NCBI GenBank assembly: GCA_036426205.1
Contig: CM071570.1
Location: forward strand, 74,555,763 to 74,619,762
Direction of reading: 5' to 3'
DNA length: 64,000 nt
Origin: Ascaphus truei
Taxonomy: Eukaryota; Chordata; Amphibia; Anura; Ascaphidae
The notes under the pieces are model-generated. The model was not told where the DNA came from. It saw only the letters and a program-made list of their open reading frames with translations, and did no database searches. Numbering within the stretch: position 1 is the stretch's first letter; each line of letters opens with the position of its first letter. The translations under genes and the position numbers were made by a program. Below are positions 1 to 11,010 of the stretch, one piece after another.

Positions 1-384
1 CAGGAACAGCCAAGATCCAAGAAGCAGCGAGCACAGCACAACAGTGTTTATGTTCAGCAAAGTGAAAGTGAAACAGGAAGGCATTTAAAGGGGAAAGCAC
101 CAATCAGGAACTAGCAGATGATGACCTCACACATAAGCCACGAGCCGATAGGGTAGTGCAGGATTGGCTGCTGGTGTAACACAGCTGATGCTGCTAGTGT
201 TCGTTGGCACGCGGCGTGCGTGCGAGGAGTGCGACGCAGAGTGGGTGCCGTGGTGATACTGCGGGAGCGCGCCTCCGCGGATGAGGCATTGCGCAGCTGC
301 GTGTGCACAGATAGCGGTCTGTGAATGCCAGAGGTACAGCCGCGTGATGCGTGCTGGGGGCGGAGTTTGGCGGCGATCCCGACA
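1..384 (-). repeat. Gypsy-1 3' LTR, partial
   Basis: Aligns base for base with 3,489-3,871. In element sense the LTR begins TGTCGGGATCG at 384; the remainder lies beyond base 1. It includes the segment (48-58) that marks the expected transcript start in the full LTR. Confidence 0.93.
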
Positions 385-398
385 GTACCCCCTTTTCA
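385..398 (-). other. Polypurine tract of Gypsy-1
   Basis: In element sense this reads AAAAGGGGGTAC directly before the LTR's TGTC. A purine run touching the 3' LTR is where plus-strand DNA synthesis starts in LTR retrotransposons. Confidence 0.8.
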
Positions 399-436
399 GG
401 GGAGACCTCCAGACGACCCAGGGCAGGCTTCAAAGG

Positions 437-2339
437 GTATTTGTGATGAAAAGCCCTGACCAATCTGGAAGCGTGTACCTGTTTCCGAGGGATCCATACA
501 CGTTCCTCTGGACCAAAACCCCTCCAATGAACGAGGTATTGCAGTCTCCCCCTTGATACTCTGGAGTCGAGGATTGTCTGCACCTCAAACTCCTGTTGAT
601 CCTCCACAAGAACAGGCTGAGGAGGCAAGTCTCGAATGGATGATTGGGGATCCTGGATAAAAGGTTTCAAAAGTGAAATGTGAAAAGCGGAAGGAATCTT
701 CATGGTTGCCGGCAATTTAAGCCGGTAGGTGACAGGATTGACCCTCTCCGTAATGACGAATGGGCCAATGAATCTGGGTGCCAATTTGGGTGAAGAGACC
801 TTGAGACGAATATTCTTCGTAGAAAGCCAGACCTTTTGTCCAGGAGTAAAAGATGGAACCTCCCGACGGTGACGATCAGCTTGTTTCTTCTGCATATTGA
901 TGGCATGTCTCAGGTTCCCCTGAATCTTCTCCCAAGAGTCCTGGAGGCACTGGATTCTGTCCTCGGCGGTGGGAACTCCCGAACTGGAGACTGTGAAAGG
1001 AAAGGCCGAGGGATGAAATCCATAATTCATGAAAAAAGGGTTGAGTGGACTCATTTCTAAGATTATTATGTGAAAATTCTGCCCATGGGAGGAGATAAGA
1101 CCAATTGTCCTGTGAATCCGAGACAAAACAGCGAATGAACTGTTCTAATGACTGATTGGTCCTTTCCGTTTGTCCATTCGTTTGTGGGTGGTACCCAGAG
1201 GAGAAATGAAGTGAAATGCCCAGACGTTGGCAGAAGGCTCTCCAAAATCGGGAGATAAATTGAGAGCCTCGGTCCGAGACTATGACTTGTGGAGTACCAT
1301 GGAGTCTGAAAATCTCCTTGACGAAGACCTCTGAGAGTTTAGGCGCGCTGGGCAAACCTTTACGTGGGATGAAATGCGCCTGTTTAGAAAAGCGATCCAC
1401 GACCACCCGTATGGTGTTCATCCCTTTAGAGCTGGGAAACTCCACGATAAAATCCATGGAGAGATGTGTCTATGGACGATCTGGAATTGGTAGTGGTTGA
1501 AGAAGGCCTGCCGGCCTATTGCGAGGCGTTTTATTCTGAGCGTATATGGGACACGAAGCCACAAATTTTTCAATGTCTTTGCGCATGCCTGGCCACCAGA
1601 AGGTGCGCTCCAACAAATCGATTGTTCTCCTGGTGCTAGGATGACCAGCGGTCCTGGACGCATGACCCCATTCAATATGGAAGTTCGTGGGAGTGAACAG
1701 GCGTCCTTCTGGAACCTTGAGGCCTACAGGGATGTTACATTGAGCCCTGGAAATGTGTGGTAAGGCGTCAAAGGTGTTGGCAGACAAAATACATGTGGGA
1801 GGAAGTATAGTCTGTTGACGATCCTCTGCTCTGTCCTCGACCAGGAATTGTCTGGATAGTGCATCGGCTTTTACGTTTTTGGAACCAGGAATATATGATA
1901 TAAGAAAGTTAAAACGGGTGAAAAATAGGGACCACCATGTCTGACGTGACCCCAAGTGATGCGCACCTTCAATGTAGAGTAGATTCTTGTGGTCAGTCAG
2001 GATAGTGACCGGTGTCTCTGTACCCTCTAGAAGGTGTCGCCATTCTTCTAAGGCCATCTTTATTGCGAGGAGTTTGCGGTTTCCTACATCATAGTTTCTC
2101 TCTGCAGAAGAATTTTTTTTGGAAAAAATCGCACATGGATGCAGGCGGGCCTGCGGGTTCTTCCTCTGAGACAGTATTGCCACAACTCCTACGTCGGAGG
2201 CGTCCACTTCCAGCGTGAAAGGTAACCCTGGATCTGGGTGTACCAAGATGGAAGCAGAAGAAAAGGCTTTCTTTAATTTTTCAAACGCTCTGGTGGCTTC
2301 GGGAGACCAGTGTGTTGGATCCGCCCCTTTTTGGGTTAA
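437..2339 (-). pseudogene. Gypsy-1 pol remnant: RNase H, integrase, chromodomain
   Basis: Broken polyprotein on the minus strand. RNase H begins about 2,339 (KGADPTHWSPEATRAFEKLK, then [24 protein letters not shown] and TDHKNLLY). Integrase follows: the zinc-binding region shows GHASRTAGHP and SCPIYAQNK, where the last Cys is Tyr. The catalytic core has the Asp of MDFIVEF, the Asp of VSDRGSQF and the Glu of NGQTERTNQ, so the D,D,E triad is visible. The reading frame shifts near 1,465 and again near 1,075. The chromodomain lies at 437-592 (EFEVQTILDSR, LQYLVHWRGFG, VWIPRKQV). The frame runs on into the LTR without a clear stop. Protease and reverse transcriptase are absent. In intact relatives the chromodomain steers integration to marked chromatin; this copy cannot make a full enzyme. 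Confidence 0.9.
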
Positions 2340-2340
2340 A

Positions 2341-3176
2341 GCCGGGATGGTCCTGGGACGCCAACTTGTCTTTGAGACGCTCGGACAACCCCTGCCAGAA
2401 TGCTGCCGACAGGACCACGTCATTCCAGTCGGTCTCAGAGGCCACAGTCCGGAACTCCAGCGCATAGCGGGCCACGGTATGGTCCCCCTGAGAAATGTTG
2501 AGAAGGGTAGAAGTGGCATTTACCTTGCGACCAGGTATGTCGAAGACCCTTTGGAACTTAGCGGTGAAGAGATTGATATCGGAGGTCAGGTCTAGTCGTA
2601 GTTCCCAGATCGGAGAGGCCCAGGCCAGGGCATCGTCGGTCAGAAGGGAAATGATGTATGCCACTTTCGAGCGTTGGGATAAAAAATGAGAAGGAAGCAG
2701 TTCGAACTGTATTGAACATTGGTTCAGGAATCCCCGACAACCCAAAGGATCACCAGCATAGCGGTTAGGGGTAGGTAATCTTGGTTCAAAAGTCGGGGCC
2801 ACTGGAATGGAAATAGGCAGTGGTTGACAAATCACCAAAAAATCTACTCGCCACACAAAAAAATCTACTCGCCACCTAGTACCAAACGTGTGCTGCTTGG
2901 GCCAATATTTACTCGCCCGGGGGTTAAATCCACTCGCCCGGGGCGAGCAAATGTATAGGTTTGTCGAACACTGGAAATAGGTATAGATGCTGCGGGGTTA
3001 ATAGTAGAGGCAGAAAGAACCCTGACCCTGTCAGATAGGGCGGCTAGGTCTTGCTTAAGGTGATCTAGCAGTTTGTCCCTTTGAGCACAGGATCCAATGA
3101 TTTCCAGAAACCACCCGTCATATTTGTCCAATCGTTGACCCACCTCAGCGGGGTCCATGTTTGTTTGGCTGAACAT
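2341..3176 (-). pseudogene. Gypsy-1 gag remnant
   Basis: Two in-frame start codons are possible: 3,176 (MFSQTNMDPAEVGQ), which overlaps the primer-binding site, or 3,158 (MDPAEVGQ). Gypsy-2 shows the same arrangement (MLSPTDMDPTEVGQ). The capsid-like part reads NRYAGDPLGCRGFLNQC, SKVAYIISLLTDDALAWAS and FDIPGRKV, closely matching Gypsy-2 gag. A 156-bp MITE interrupts the gene at 2,818-2,973. The C-terminal zinc knuckle is gone because the sequence passes into RNase H near 2,340. Gag would form the particle shell; this copy is truncated and interrupted. Confidence 0.88.
2818..2973. mobile_element. hAT-type MITE inserted in Gypsy-1 gag
   Basis: The ends are inverted: the left end reads CAGTGGTTGACAAA and the right end, complemented, CAGTGTTCGACAAA (12 of 14 identical). 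It is flanked by the exact 8-bp duplication gaaatagg at 2,810-2,817 and 2,974-2,981. An 8-bp duplication and CAGTG ends fit the hAT superfamily. At 156 bp it codes for nothing and would need a transposase in trans. Its right half recurs at 11,546-11,639. The interior repeats a short tctactcgcc motif. Confidence 0.88.
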
Positions 3177-3178
3177 AA
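3168..3178 (-). other. Self-priming primer-binding site of Gypsy-1
   Basis: In element sense TTATGTTCAGC follows the LTR end (TGACA) directly. It is the exact 11-base reverse complement of GCTGAACATAA in the LTR at 3,535-3,545, itself about 26-31 bases downstream of a TATA-like TTTAAA (3,571-3,576). Tf1/sushi elements prime reverse transcription with the 5' end of their own RNA in this way instead of a tRNA. Confidence 0.82.
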
Positions 3179-3871
3179 TGTCACGCTGCGCCCACCACAA
3201 ACAGGACTAGACCGCGGGGCTGAGGTGGGGATGTATATAACCGCCGCCCTACAACCACGGAGCCAGGAATGGAATGCTTAGTCGGAGTCATGGAGCTGGG
3301 TCGGGGTAGGAGAGTTTGGGGAAGCCGTGGTACTTGCCGTGTTCTGGGGTTGGAGAGAGAGGAATGGTCGTTATCCGAAGCCGTGATTGAGGAGAGAGCG
3401 GGGGTCCAATAACAAGCCGAAGTCCAAGGATAGAGAAGAAACAGGTCCAGGTACAAGCAGGGGTCACAACACGAGTCAGGCAAGGCAGAGGAACAGCCAA
3501 GATCCAAGAAGCAGCGAGCACAGCACAACAGTGTTTATGTTCAGCAAAGTGAAAGTGAAACAGGAAGGCATTTAAAGGGGAAAGCACCAATCAGGAACTA
3601 GCAGATGATGACCTCACACATAAGCCACGAGCCGATAGGGTAGTGCAGGATTGGCTGCTGGTGTAACACAGCTGATGCTGCTAGTGTTCGTTGGCGCGCG
3701 GCGTGCGTGCGAGGAGTGCGACGCAGAGTGGGTGCCGTGGTGATACTGCAGGAGCGCGCCTCCGCGGATGAGGCATTGCGCAGCTGCGTGCGCACAGATA
3801 GGGGTCTGTGAATGCCAGAGGTACAGCCGCATGACGCGTGCTGGGGGCGGAGTCTGGCGGCGATCCTGACA
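3179..3871 (-). repeat. Gypsy-1 5' LTR, 693 bp
   Basis: In element sense it starts TGTCAGGATCG at 3,871 and ends GCGTGACA at 3,179, with short inverted TGTCA/TGACA ends. A TATA-like TTTAAA lies at 3,571-3,576. The predicted transcript start is about 3,545, giving a U3 of about 326 bp and R plus U5 of about 367 bp. Confidence 0.9.
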
Positions 3872-4719
3872 GTACTATTGAGCATAATTCTTGAGAAAGC
3901 CTCAGTGAAGTGCGTTGAATTGTGTTCCAGAGGACCAAAGATCCAATTCCTTGCAGTCGCGCTATTGCAGACACTCCATCCGCCCCAACCCCTGACGTCA
4001 CCGGCAGTGACGATTGCGGAAGCAACGGAGATGCGCTGAAGATCGGGAGAAAGCCAGAGATCAGGGAGCCCTCTCAAATGAATGTTACACATATGTAAAA
4101 TGTGAGTGAATCCTATTTTTATTATTGTTTGTGCAATACAATTTTGGACATACTACTCTATATTCGTCCAGCTCTCTTTTACTGACGAGTAACACTCCCA
4201 TTGACGGACAACACTGGAGCTACACGATACTCAGAGATAAAACACACAGAGGTGAATCTGCCACTGAGCTCCCATCAGAGAGAGGTGGATCTCTGATCTG
4301 CTGGAATTATTATTCTCATTTGTGAGTGGGACTTACACTTTTTTTTTTACATATTCATTTTTCACCTGTTACTGGTTATACTATATTCTGTTTTTATCTT
4401 TCACATATGCTCACGTGATTTGCAAGCGCTCCCCAGATTTTCGGATATCCAAGCTGCTTTCGGGTCCAGAGGACGGTCTACAAATGGATTTTTGAGCTGC
4501 TGCACTTACCTTTATTTACCCAATATTCACTTATTTCACTCATTTTTGGTGAAGGTATTATTAGAGGTCTCAATGTGCTTTAACATATATAAGTAATTAA
4601 GTTAGCAAAGTCACTGCACTTATCATATATACTTTCCGCACTTTATTTTTTGGGTATATGGTATAAAATATATTTTAGATAAATCCATACCCAATTCACT
4701 ATTGTACGCCCGGTTAAAC
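3872..4719. other. No gene recognised; repeat-like AT-rich stretch
   Basis: There is no sustained reading frame. A TGACGTCA motif lies near 3,993. The stretch adjoins the PLE endonuclease scrap and may include its 3' untranslated region, but I could not show this. Confidence 0.4.
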
Positions 4720-5110
4720 CCTCTTTTTGCTAAATCATTGGACTAACATGCTCCTAACATTAAAGAAATTCGGTGACATCTACGGTGTCATTGAAACTTC
4801 CAAGATGCTTGTTTTACAACCTGAAAATGAAAAACTGTTCTCTCTGTAATAACCTCACATCTTTATTATTGGCACGGATGTCATTAACCACAGATTCGAT
4901 CGCTGAAAAAGTGCATTGCGTGCGGATCACAGTTATGGACTTCCAGGAAATGCTCAAGCAAATAAGTAAGGTGTTTACCTTTTCCACAAAGTTCTTTTTG
5001 GTGTTTTTAATGTTCCTAAGATGCTCAAACACCCCAATGTTCATGGTAACGTGCGAAACGTGTTGCGGTTCATGTCTTACTTCTCACGTTGGAAATGACT
5101 GATCCTGCCA
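4720..5110 (-). pseudogene. PLE-1: Penelope-like endonuclease C-terminal scrap
   Basis: The minus strand reads FEHLRNIKN near 5,030, then LLQREQFFIFRLQ and FNDTVDVTEFL towards 4,740. The order EHLRNIKN ... REQFFIF ... LND is that of the C-terminal GIY-YIG endonuclease of Penelope-like retroelements. The GIY-YIG half and the reverse transcriptase are not recognisable upstream. About 130 residues remain; there is no start codon context and the copy is inactive. Confidence 0.65.
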
Positions 5111-6545
5111 GGGAACAGAGGCTCGCTAGTTGATATAGAGACCCGATGCACAGGGCCTTTGTCGCATTACCTCTTCACCCAGCGGAATCTCCCTTGTGTA
5201 AAGCGGCCAGTCCTGTTCTGAAATGTGAGTTTTAGATGACTTGTGTTTGTTCATTACATTTTTATATACTTACCCTTGGAGCGCTTTGTCTTTTCAGTCC
5301 CAATAGCCCCTCTATAAAATGACCTGAAACGTGCACATGGAGTAACTAAAAATGGGCATAAAAGTCTTTATAGAAGTTTGTGTCCCCAAATACATTTTTT
5401 ATTCAAATAGGAAGCCACTGCTTTAATTTACGGCATCAAAAATAAACACGAAAATAGAATAATTTGTTTAATGGGAAACAGAAGGATACAGAAACTGAGA
5501 TTTAATTCAACCACAAATAATTTGCTCAATTTAACATGAGTTAACATGGTATTAAACATTATTAGAGTAATTGTACATGGATCTCAGATAAAATATAATT
5601 TACCACACAAAATAGTAGCATACGGTAAGCATCAAAATGTACCCCCATGTGGTTTTCAGAATTCAAGTGAATAGTGGAATTCAAAATGCATGAGCACACA
5701 AAGCAAAAACACATTTAAAATGTTAAAACTGTGTGCCCACTATTTATCTCTTAAGGCGGCAGCTTGTATAAAAGACATTTACTTTTTATATCAGACAGAT
5801 GGAATGGTAAATGGATAGACAAATTCAAATACAGTATGTACTGCCCGTGCATATTATTAATAGCAAGTGGGGGCATTCCTTTGGTTTTTCTCAACATACT
5901 GTAGAATTCGGTGGAGTTATATATAAGTTTGTCCTTTTACAGTCCGATTTCCAAAAGAGATATATAGATAGTTCTTTCCGTCTCACGGAACTTCAGAGCT
6001 GCCGATTGGAACCATGTACCTGAAATGAAGAACACACCTTTATTAATCATATACAGTAATGTTCCCCTTTTGTTAATCAAATTAGCATGACATACTAGAA
6101 AAAAATTATGGTAAAAGATTTATAGTCCCAATAATGAAATATCATGTTTAAGGAGTTAAATCTAAGAAAATTACACTTTTTGTTCCAATATCCGATAAAA
6201 TGTAAAGTTATTAACATGGGAAGCTTAGACTGAAGGGGGGATTTTTCCTGGCTATGACATTTTGTGCAATGTCCAGGTGTATTCAACAGGTTTGCACAGG
6301 TAAAGCTACCTCCACCTCCTAATCCTTTATTGGCTCTCTGATGAGGACAAGGTGAGATAAATGTAGAGGGAACACTTGGCTCCCATATTAAGAGGCCCCT
6401 AAGAAAATACATTTGTACTTAATTTCCAAATAAATAAAAGTAATCAAATAGAAAGTATGGAAAGGTAAGTCAATTAAATTGGTAAATTATTTGTTATGTT
6501 GTGGCCAGGAGCTGCATCTTTAAAGCAAATGTATGTCTCACGTTT
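5111..6545. other. No gene recognised
   Basis: AT-rich sequence with stops in all frames and no repeat shared with the rest of the window that I could see. Confidence 0.5.
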
Positions 6546-6645
6546 GGGGTAATTCACTAAGCTACCACACTAAATTCCCCATTGGCTTGAATAGGAGATT
6601 CTGTGTGGTAGAATTAGCACTAGTGCACCTTCATAAATTACCCCC
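6546..6645. mobile_element. Small palindromic MITE, about 100 bp
   Basis: The left end reads GGGGTAATTCACTAAG; the right end, complemented, GGGGGTAATTTATGAAG. The short size and inverted ends fit a miniature inverted-repeat element. A related end (ggggaaattcactaagctcc in complement) occurs near 63,670. No clear target-site duplication was found. Confidence 0.5.
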
Positions 6646-8490
6646 TTTCTCTCACTCCTAAACCTTTGGTTGTTGAATTCATAATGTTTGATTTCATGTA
6701 CTGTATATTAGTTACCTCTGCCCCTCCGTGGGATTAGGCCACGGCTTTTAAGATACTGTAGTTTTTTTTTCCTTTTAAATTGGCCAGATCTAGTCTAGTC
6801 AAAGAGCTGCTAGAGCATTGTAATGTAATATTGGATACATTTAAAGACTTAAAAATTATACACTTCTAATATTTTGCAAGCATTATATATAATCTGTACC
6901 ATATACAGTACTTACTTTACAAGTGAGTTTCAGTGTGAAAAAAATGCAGCTGTGTAGGCAACTACAATGAAATTAGCAGGAGCAGAAAGTGCAGGGGGTA
7001 ATCTAAAGCCTTCCACAGGCTGAATTTGGCCCAAAGGCCGCCAGTTAAAGGGCCCTGGATTAGGCTTTGCTAATGTTGTCTATGAATTTGCATTATACCT
7101 CTTGCACTGGCATCCTCGGCATTCATGTTTGCTTCATTTATGCTTAGTCTTTGAACACGTTCTACTGTAATTGCATTCTAATGTATTTATGTACAATATA
7201 TCTTCCATTCCCCCTATAATTTCCACTTATTTTTCTTTTTGGTACCCCCTCCCTCTTCTACTATTTCAATGTTAAAAATAAGCTTGAAATAAAAGTTAAA
7301 TAAAAATACTTATACAGTAGTTGTCAGGTTCCGGTAAGTATACTTAGGTCCTACGAAGAGCGGCTCCTTCTACATGACTGTAACGGCACTTAGCGGGAGT
7401 GTATAATGTGTGGACCGCACTGCTGCTAAACGTCGTTACAGTCATATTCTTTTGTTGTATGTGTTTTATCTGACCGTCAGAAGATTCGTTTGGCAGCCAC
7501 TGATAGTCTAATTTGTCTTTTGGGTAGTCCCCACTGAATGCACTTAATAATATACACATTAGTAGTAGCGCTTTCCCGTCTATCGTTCACACTGCTCCTT
7601 CTGTATGCTGCAATGTTCTGAATCGCCTTGTTAAAGTGTTAAGCCCAATTGAAGCACCACCATCAGACCTGAAGGATGTCACATATTAAAGGGAGATACA
7701 AATGACAATGACCCATTGCATGATAGTGAGTGTATTGTCTAACGCCTCCCTAGCTCCTCCTAATTCTCCACATTACCACTCCTAAAGTGTAAATTAAAAT
7801 GTCTTGCTGTAAATTAAATGGCAAAAACTTTTTAAAAATTTGATACATTCAATACCATTGAAAGGGATTGTATTTCTTTCTCATTTTTTAAGAAAAAAAA
7901 CACAGTCTCTTAAAATATTCGGCATTTAAAAAAAAAATCTCTATTCATATTATTTGTATATAAGCACCTGGTAGGACCAACATTACTCTCCATAAGAATC
8001 AGTGGCTTCCACAAATGTAATACAAACAGCAGGTGATCAAAAAACAATTGTCCATCGAAGTAATACAAATGGAACTATTAATACTTTCACAGCGTTCAGC
8101 TCTACTAATTGCTCAAGGAGTAAAGCAAGTAAATGAGATGCAAAATAAACAAGATATGCACGCACATCTGAATCCCTAATGATATGGTGCTGTGAATCTG
8201 AAGAAAGGGATTATCTTGAAGATCACATTTATCATCTGCACTTGTACTTTGTATAATGCATGTACTGCACCTGAGCGTACTGTTTGAATCTATACTCTAC
8301 ATAGCTACACTTTATTCTTACATACAGTATTTAATGACTTTATTCCCATTATTATTTGTCATCTGAGGAGTTTACCTGTTATGTTTTTTAGATTGTGAAT
8401 GAACCACCCAGGTGGGGGGATATGGCCATATATTTACTGAGCGGAGATATTCCATAAGACACTGTCTGGTGACGGAGGACACCGTACAGC
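6646..8490. other. No gene recognised
   Basis: Low-GC sequence without a convincing coding frame or repeat boundary. Confidence 0.5.
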
Positions 8491-8612
8491 TAGGGTGACC
8501 AGATTTTGAAAATGAAAAACCGGGACACACAATTATATTATTATTATTTTTTTTTACATTAACAGTTTATTTATTGTATTACACTTATACTTTACTACCA
8601 TTAGTCCTTGTT
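8491..8612. repeat. Terminus of a TAGGGT-type repeat
   Basis: Starts TAGGGTGACCAG and runs to an AT-rich stretch before the GT array. It resembles the ends TAGGGTTGC seen at 16,479 and 17,904. The other terminus was not found. Confidence 0.4.
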
Positions 8613-8663
<51 letters not shown>

Positions 8664-9255
8664 GGAGACTGCCTTACACTTGGGTGGGTGGGTGTGTGTG
8701 TGTGTGTGAGACTGCCTGACACTTGGGTGGGTGTGAGACTGCCTGACACTTGGTGAGACTGCCTGACACTATGTGAGACTGCCTGACACTTGGGTGGGTG
8801 GGTGTCAGACTGCCTGACACTTTTGGGTGTGAGACTGTCTGACACTTGGGTGGGTGGGTGTGAGACTGCCTGACACTTTTGGGTGTGAGGCTGTCTGACA
8901 CTTGGGTGGGTGGGTGGGTGTGAGACAGCCTGACACTTGGGTGGGTGGGTGTGTGTGATACTGCCTGACACTTTTGGGTGTGAGACTGCCTGACACATGT
9001 GAGGCTGTCTGACACTTGGGTGGGTGGGTGGGTGTGAGACAGCCTGACACTTGGGTGGGTGTGTGTGAGACTGCCTGACACTTTTGGGTGTGAGACTGCC
9101 TGACACATGTGAGACTGCCTGACACTTGGGTGGGTGGGTGTGAGGCTTCCTGACACTTGGGTGGGTGGCTGTGAGACTGCCTGACACTTGGGTGGGTGGG
9201 TGGGTGAGACTGCCTGACACTTGGGTGGGTGGGTGGGTGAGACTGCCTGACACTT

Positions 9256-9294
<39 letters not shown>

Positions 9295-9295
9295 A

Positions 9296-9343
<48 letters not shown>
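8613..9343. repeat. GT microsatellites flanking a roughly 31-bp minisatellite
   Basis: A (GT)n run at about 8,613-8,656 leads into some 20 imperfect units built on gtgagactgcctgacact plus variable gggt blocks, and ends in a second (GT)n run at 9,257-9,343. Unit length varies with the number of gggt and cacttttgggt blocks. Reading frames through it give repetitive peptides on both strands, which are a consequence of the repeat and not genes. Confidence 0.92.
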
Positions 9344-9344
<1 letters not shown>

Positions 9345-9757
9345 GCTCTCTGTGTGTGTCTCTCTATCTCTCTCTCACCAACACTCTCTCTCACCCACAC
9401 TCTGGATCTCTTATTTACCCTATATATCTTAACTGCCCTATACCTACACCGAAATAACCTATACTGCTTTCTTCCAGATCTAACTCTCGAGCTTCACACG
9501 GAAGACATCGGAATCCCCCCTAACCCAGAAGACAGGTAGGGAACACCTCCCCTCCCCTCCAATGTATAACTTTGCGGGAATGAGGGTACCTGGACATTGA
9601 GGGACTGCGGATCAGGTAAGATCCCAGGCGGGATTGCTGCTTTAGATATTGTGACGCGGGGGCGTCCAGGCACTAGTTATGGGGTTCAGGAACATTTACA
9701 CACACACGCACACACGTACTGTAACAAGGACTAATTCTTCAGTATTAGGCGATACAT

Positions 9758-9790
<33 letters not shown>

Positions 9791-10374
9791 AGTGAACCCG
9801 GAAATTACCCGGTCCTGGCAGCAGGGGTCTGGAACCAGTGCCTGGTAATTTCCGAGCAGCTGAAGACTTGAACAATTACCTGCACCCGATGGCGGAGGGT
9901 GAGCAATACTGCAGAGGGCAAGGAGGACCGCAGCGACATTGTGGGAGCAGCGGAAGACCTGCTGGTGGAGGTGGCAGCAGAAGATGTCCTTGTTGAGCCG
10001 GTGGGAGCAACGGAATACAGCACAGCCGATGCTGGTGGGAGCCGGGGAACCATGTGACCGGAGAAGGAGCGTTCCTATTGGACAGCTGGGGAGGAGATGG
10101 CTGTCCAACTGGAACGCTCCTGCTCCAGTCACATGTTTCATCAGCTCCCACCGGCATCAACTGTGTGCTGTGTTCTGTTGCTCCCACAGGCTGAGCAAGG
10201 ACGTCTTCTGCTGCCACCTCCACCAAGATGTCTGCTGCTCCCACGATGTCACCGCGGTCTTCCTCACCCTCCGCCGCCGGCTGCAGGTAACTGTATGCTA
10301 CCTGGCCCGGTAAAATTGCAAATTTTCCCCTGGTGCCCGGAACGTTTTAGGACTCGGTACAACACACACACACA
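9344..10374. other. No gene recognised; contains a (TA)n run
   Basis: Pyrimidine-rich CTCT sequence follows the GT array, then moderate-GC sequence. A (TA)n tract lies at about 9,762-9,790. Internal inverted similarity is visible: gagaaggagcgttccta near 10,061 pairs with ggaacgctcctgctcc near 10,109. No supportable coding frame. Confidence 0.5.
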
Positions 10375-10790
10375 GGGCGAAAGACAGGGGACGAGAGACA
10401 GGCGGCGAGAGACAGGGGGCGAGAGACAGGGGGCGAGAGACAGGGGGCGAGAGACAGGGGGCGAGAGACAGGGGGCGAGAGACAGGGGGGTTGATTGGGT
10501 GGGGTGATGGGGTGATTGGGTGAGGTGACGGGTGATTGGGTGGGGGGAAGGGGGATGGGCGGGGCGGCTGGACGGGGTGATTGGGTGGGGTGACGAGGTG
10601 ATTGGGTGGGGTGACGGGGTGATTGGGTGGTGGGGTGGGGTGATTGGGTGGTGGGGTGATTGGGTGGTGGGGTGGTTGGGTGTTGGAGTGATTGGGTGGT
10701 GGGGTGATGTGATTGGGGGGTTGGGGTGGGGGGTTGGGGTGATGGGGTGGTGGGGGGGTGGGGTGATGGGGGAGATGTGACACTTCTGGT
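10375..10790. repeat. Two G-rich tandem arrays
   Basis: About 10,377-10,485 is an array of a 14-bp unit (gagacagggggcga). From 10,497 to about 10,775 follows a looser array of gggtgattgggtgg units. One strand is almost free of C, so G-quadruplex or slipped structures are plausible. Confidence 0.9.
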
Positions 10791-10792
10791 AT

Positions 10793-11010
10793 CCTACACA
10801 CACACACACACTCTCCCATGCATGCACACACACACACCCTCTCCCATGCACACACACTCTCCCATGCATGCACGCACACACACACACTCTCCCATGCATG
10901 CACACACACACACACACACACACACACTCCCATGCACACACACTCCCATGCACACACACACACACTCTTCCATGTACACACACTCTCCCATACACACACT
11001 CACGACAGGG
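10793..11010. repeat. CA-rich array with ctcccatgc spacers
   Basis: (CA)n blocks separated by repeated ctcccatgcatgc or ctcccatgc. It is an interrupted microsatellite, not coding. Confidence 0.9.

Larger units (their letters stand above)
1..3871 (-). mobile_element. Gypsy-1: Ty3/gypsy chromovirus, internally deleted
   Basis: LTR retrotransposon read on the minus strand. Bases 2-384 repeat 3,489-3,871 without indels, with about nine substitutions by eye (roughly 2%, mostly at CpG), so these are the two LTRs; the left one is cut by the window edge. In element order the interior holds a primer-binding site, gag, RNase H, integrase with a C-terminal chromodomain, and a polypurine tract. The chromodomain places it among chromoviruses, and the self-priming signature points to the Tf1/sushi group. 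The nucleocapsid end of gag, the protease and the main reverse transcriptase are missing: gag joins RNase H near 2,340. The coding parts also carry frameshifts. The base run gtact follows the LTR at 3,872, but the matching target-site duplication lies outside the window. Confidence 0.93.

Noticed and set aside
4773..5102. 109-residue plus-strand frame
   Set aside because: The opposite strand has recognisable PLE endonuclease motifs; this is its shadow.
8585..9253. Long minus-strand frames of repeated Ser-Gly-Ser-Leu-Thr-His-Pro units
   Set aside because: Exact translation of the minisatellite; similar repeats are open in several frames, so it is not evidence of a protein.
8657..9256. CRISPR-like array
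   Set aside because: Units follow each other without unique spacers, and the surroundings are eukaryotic.
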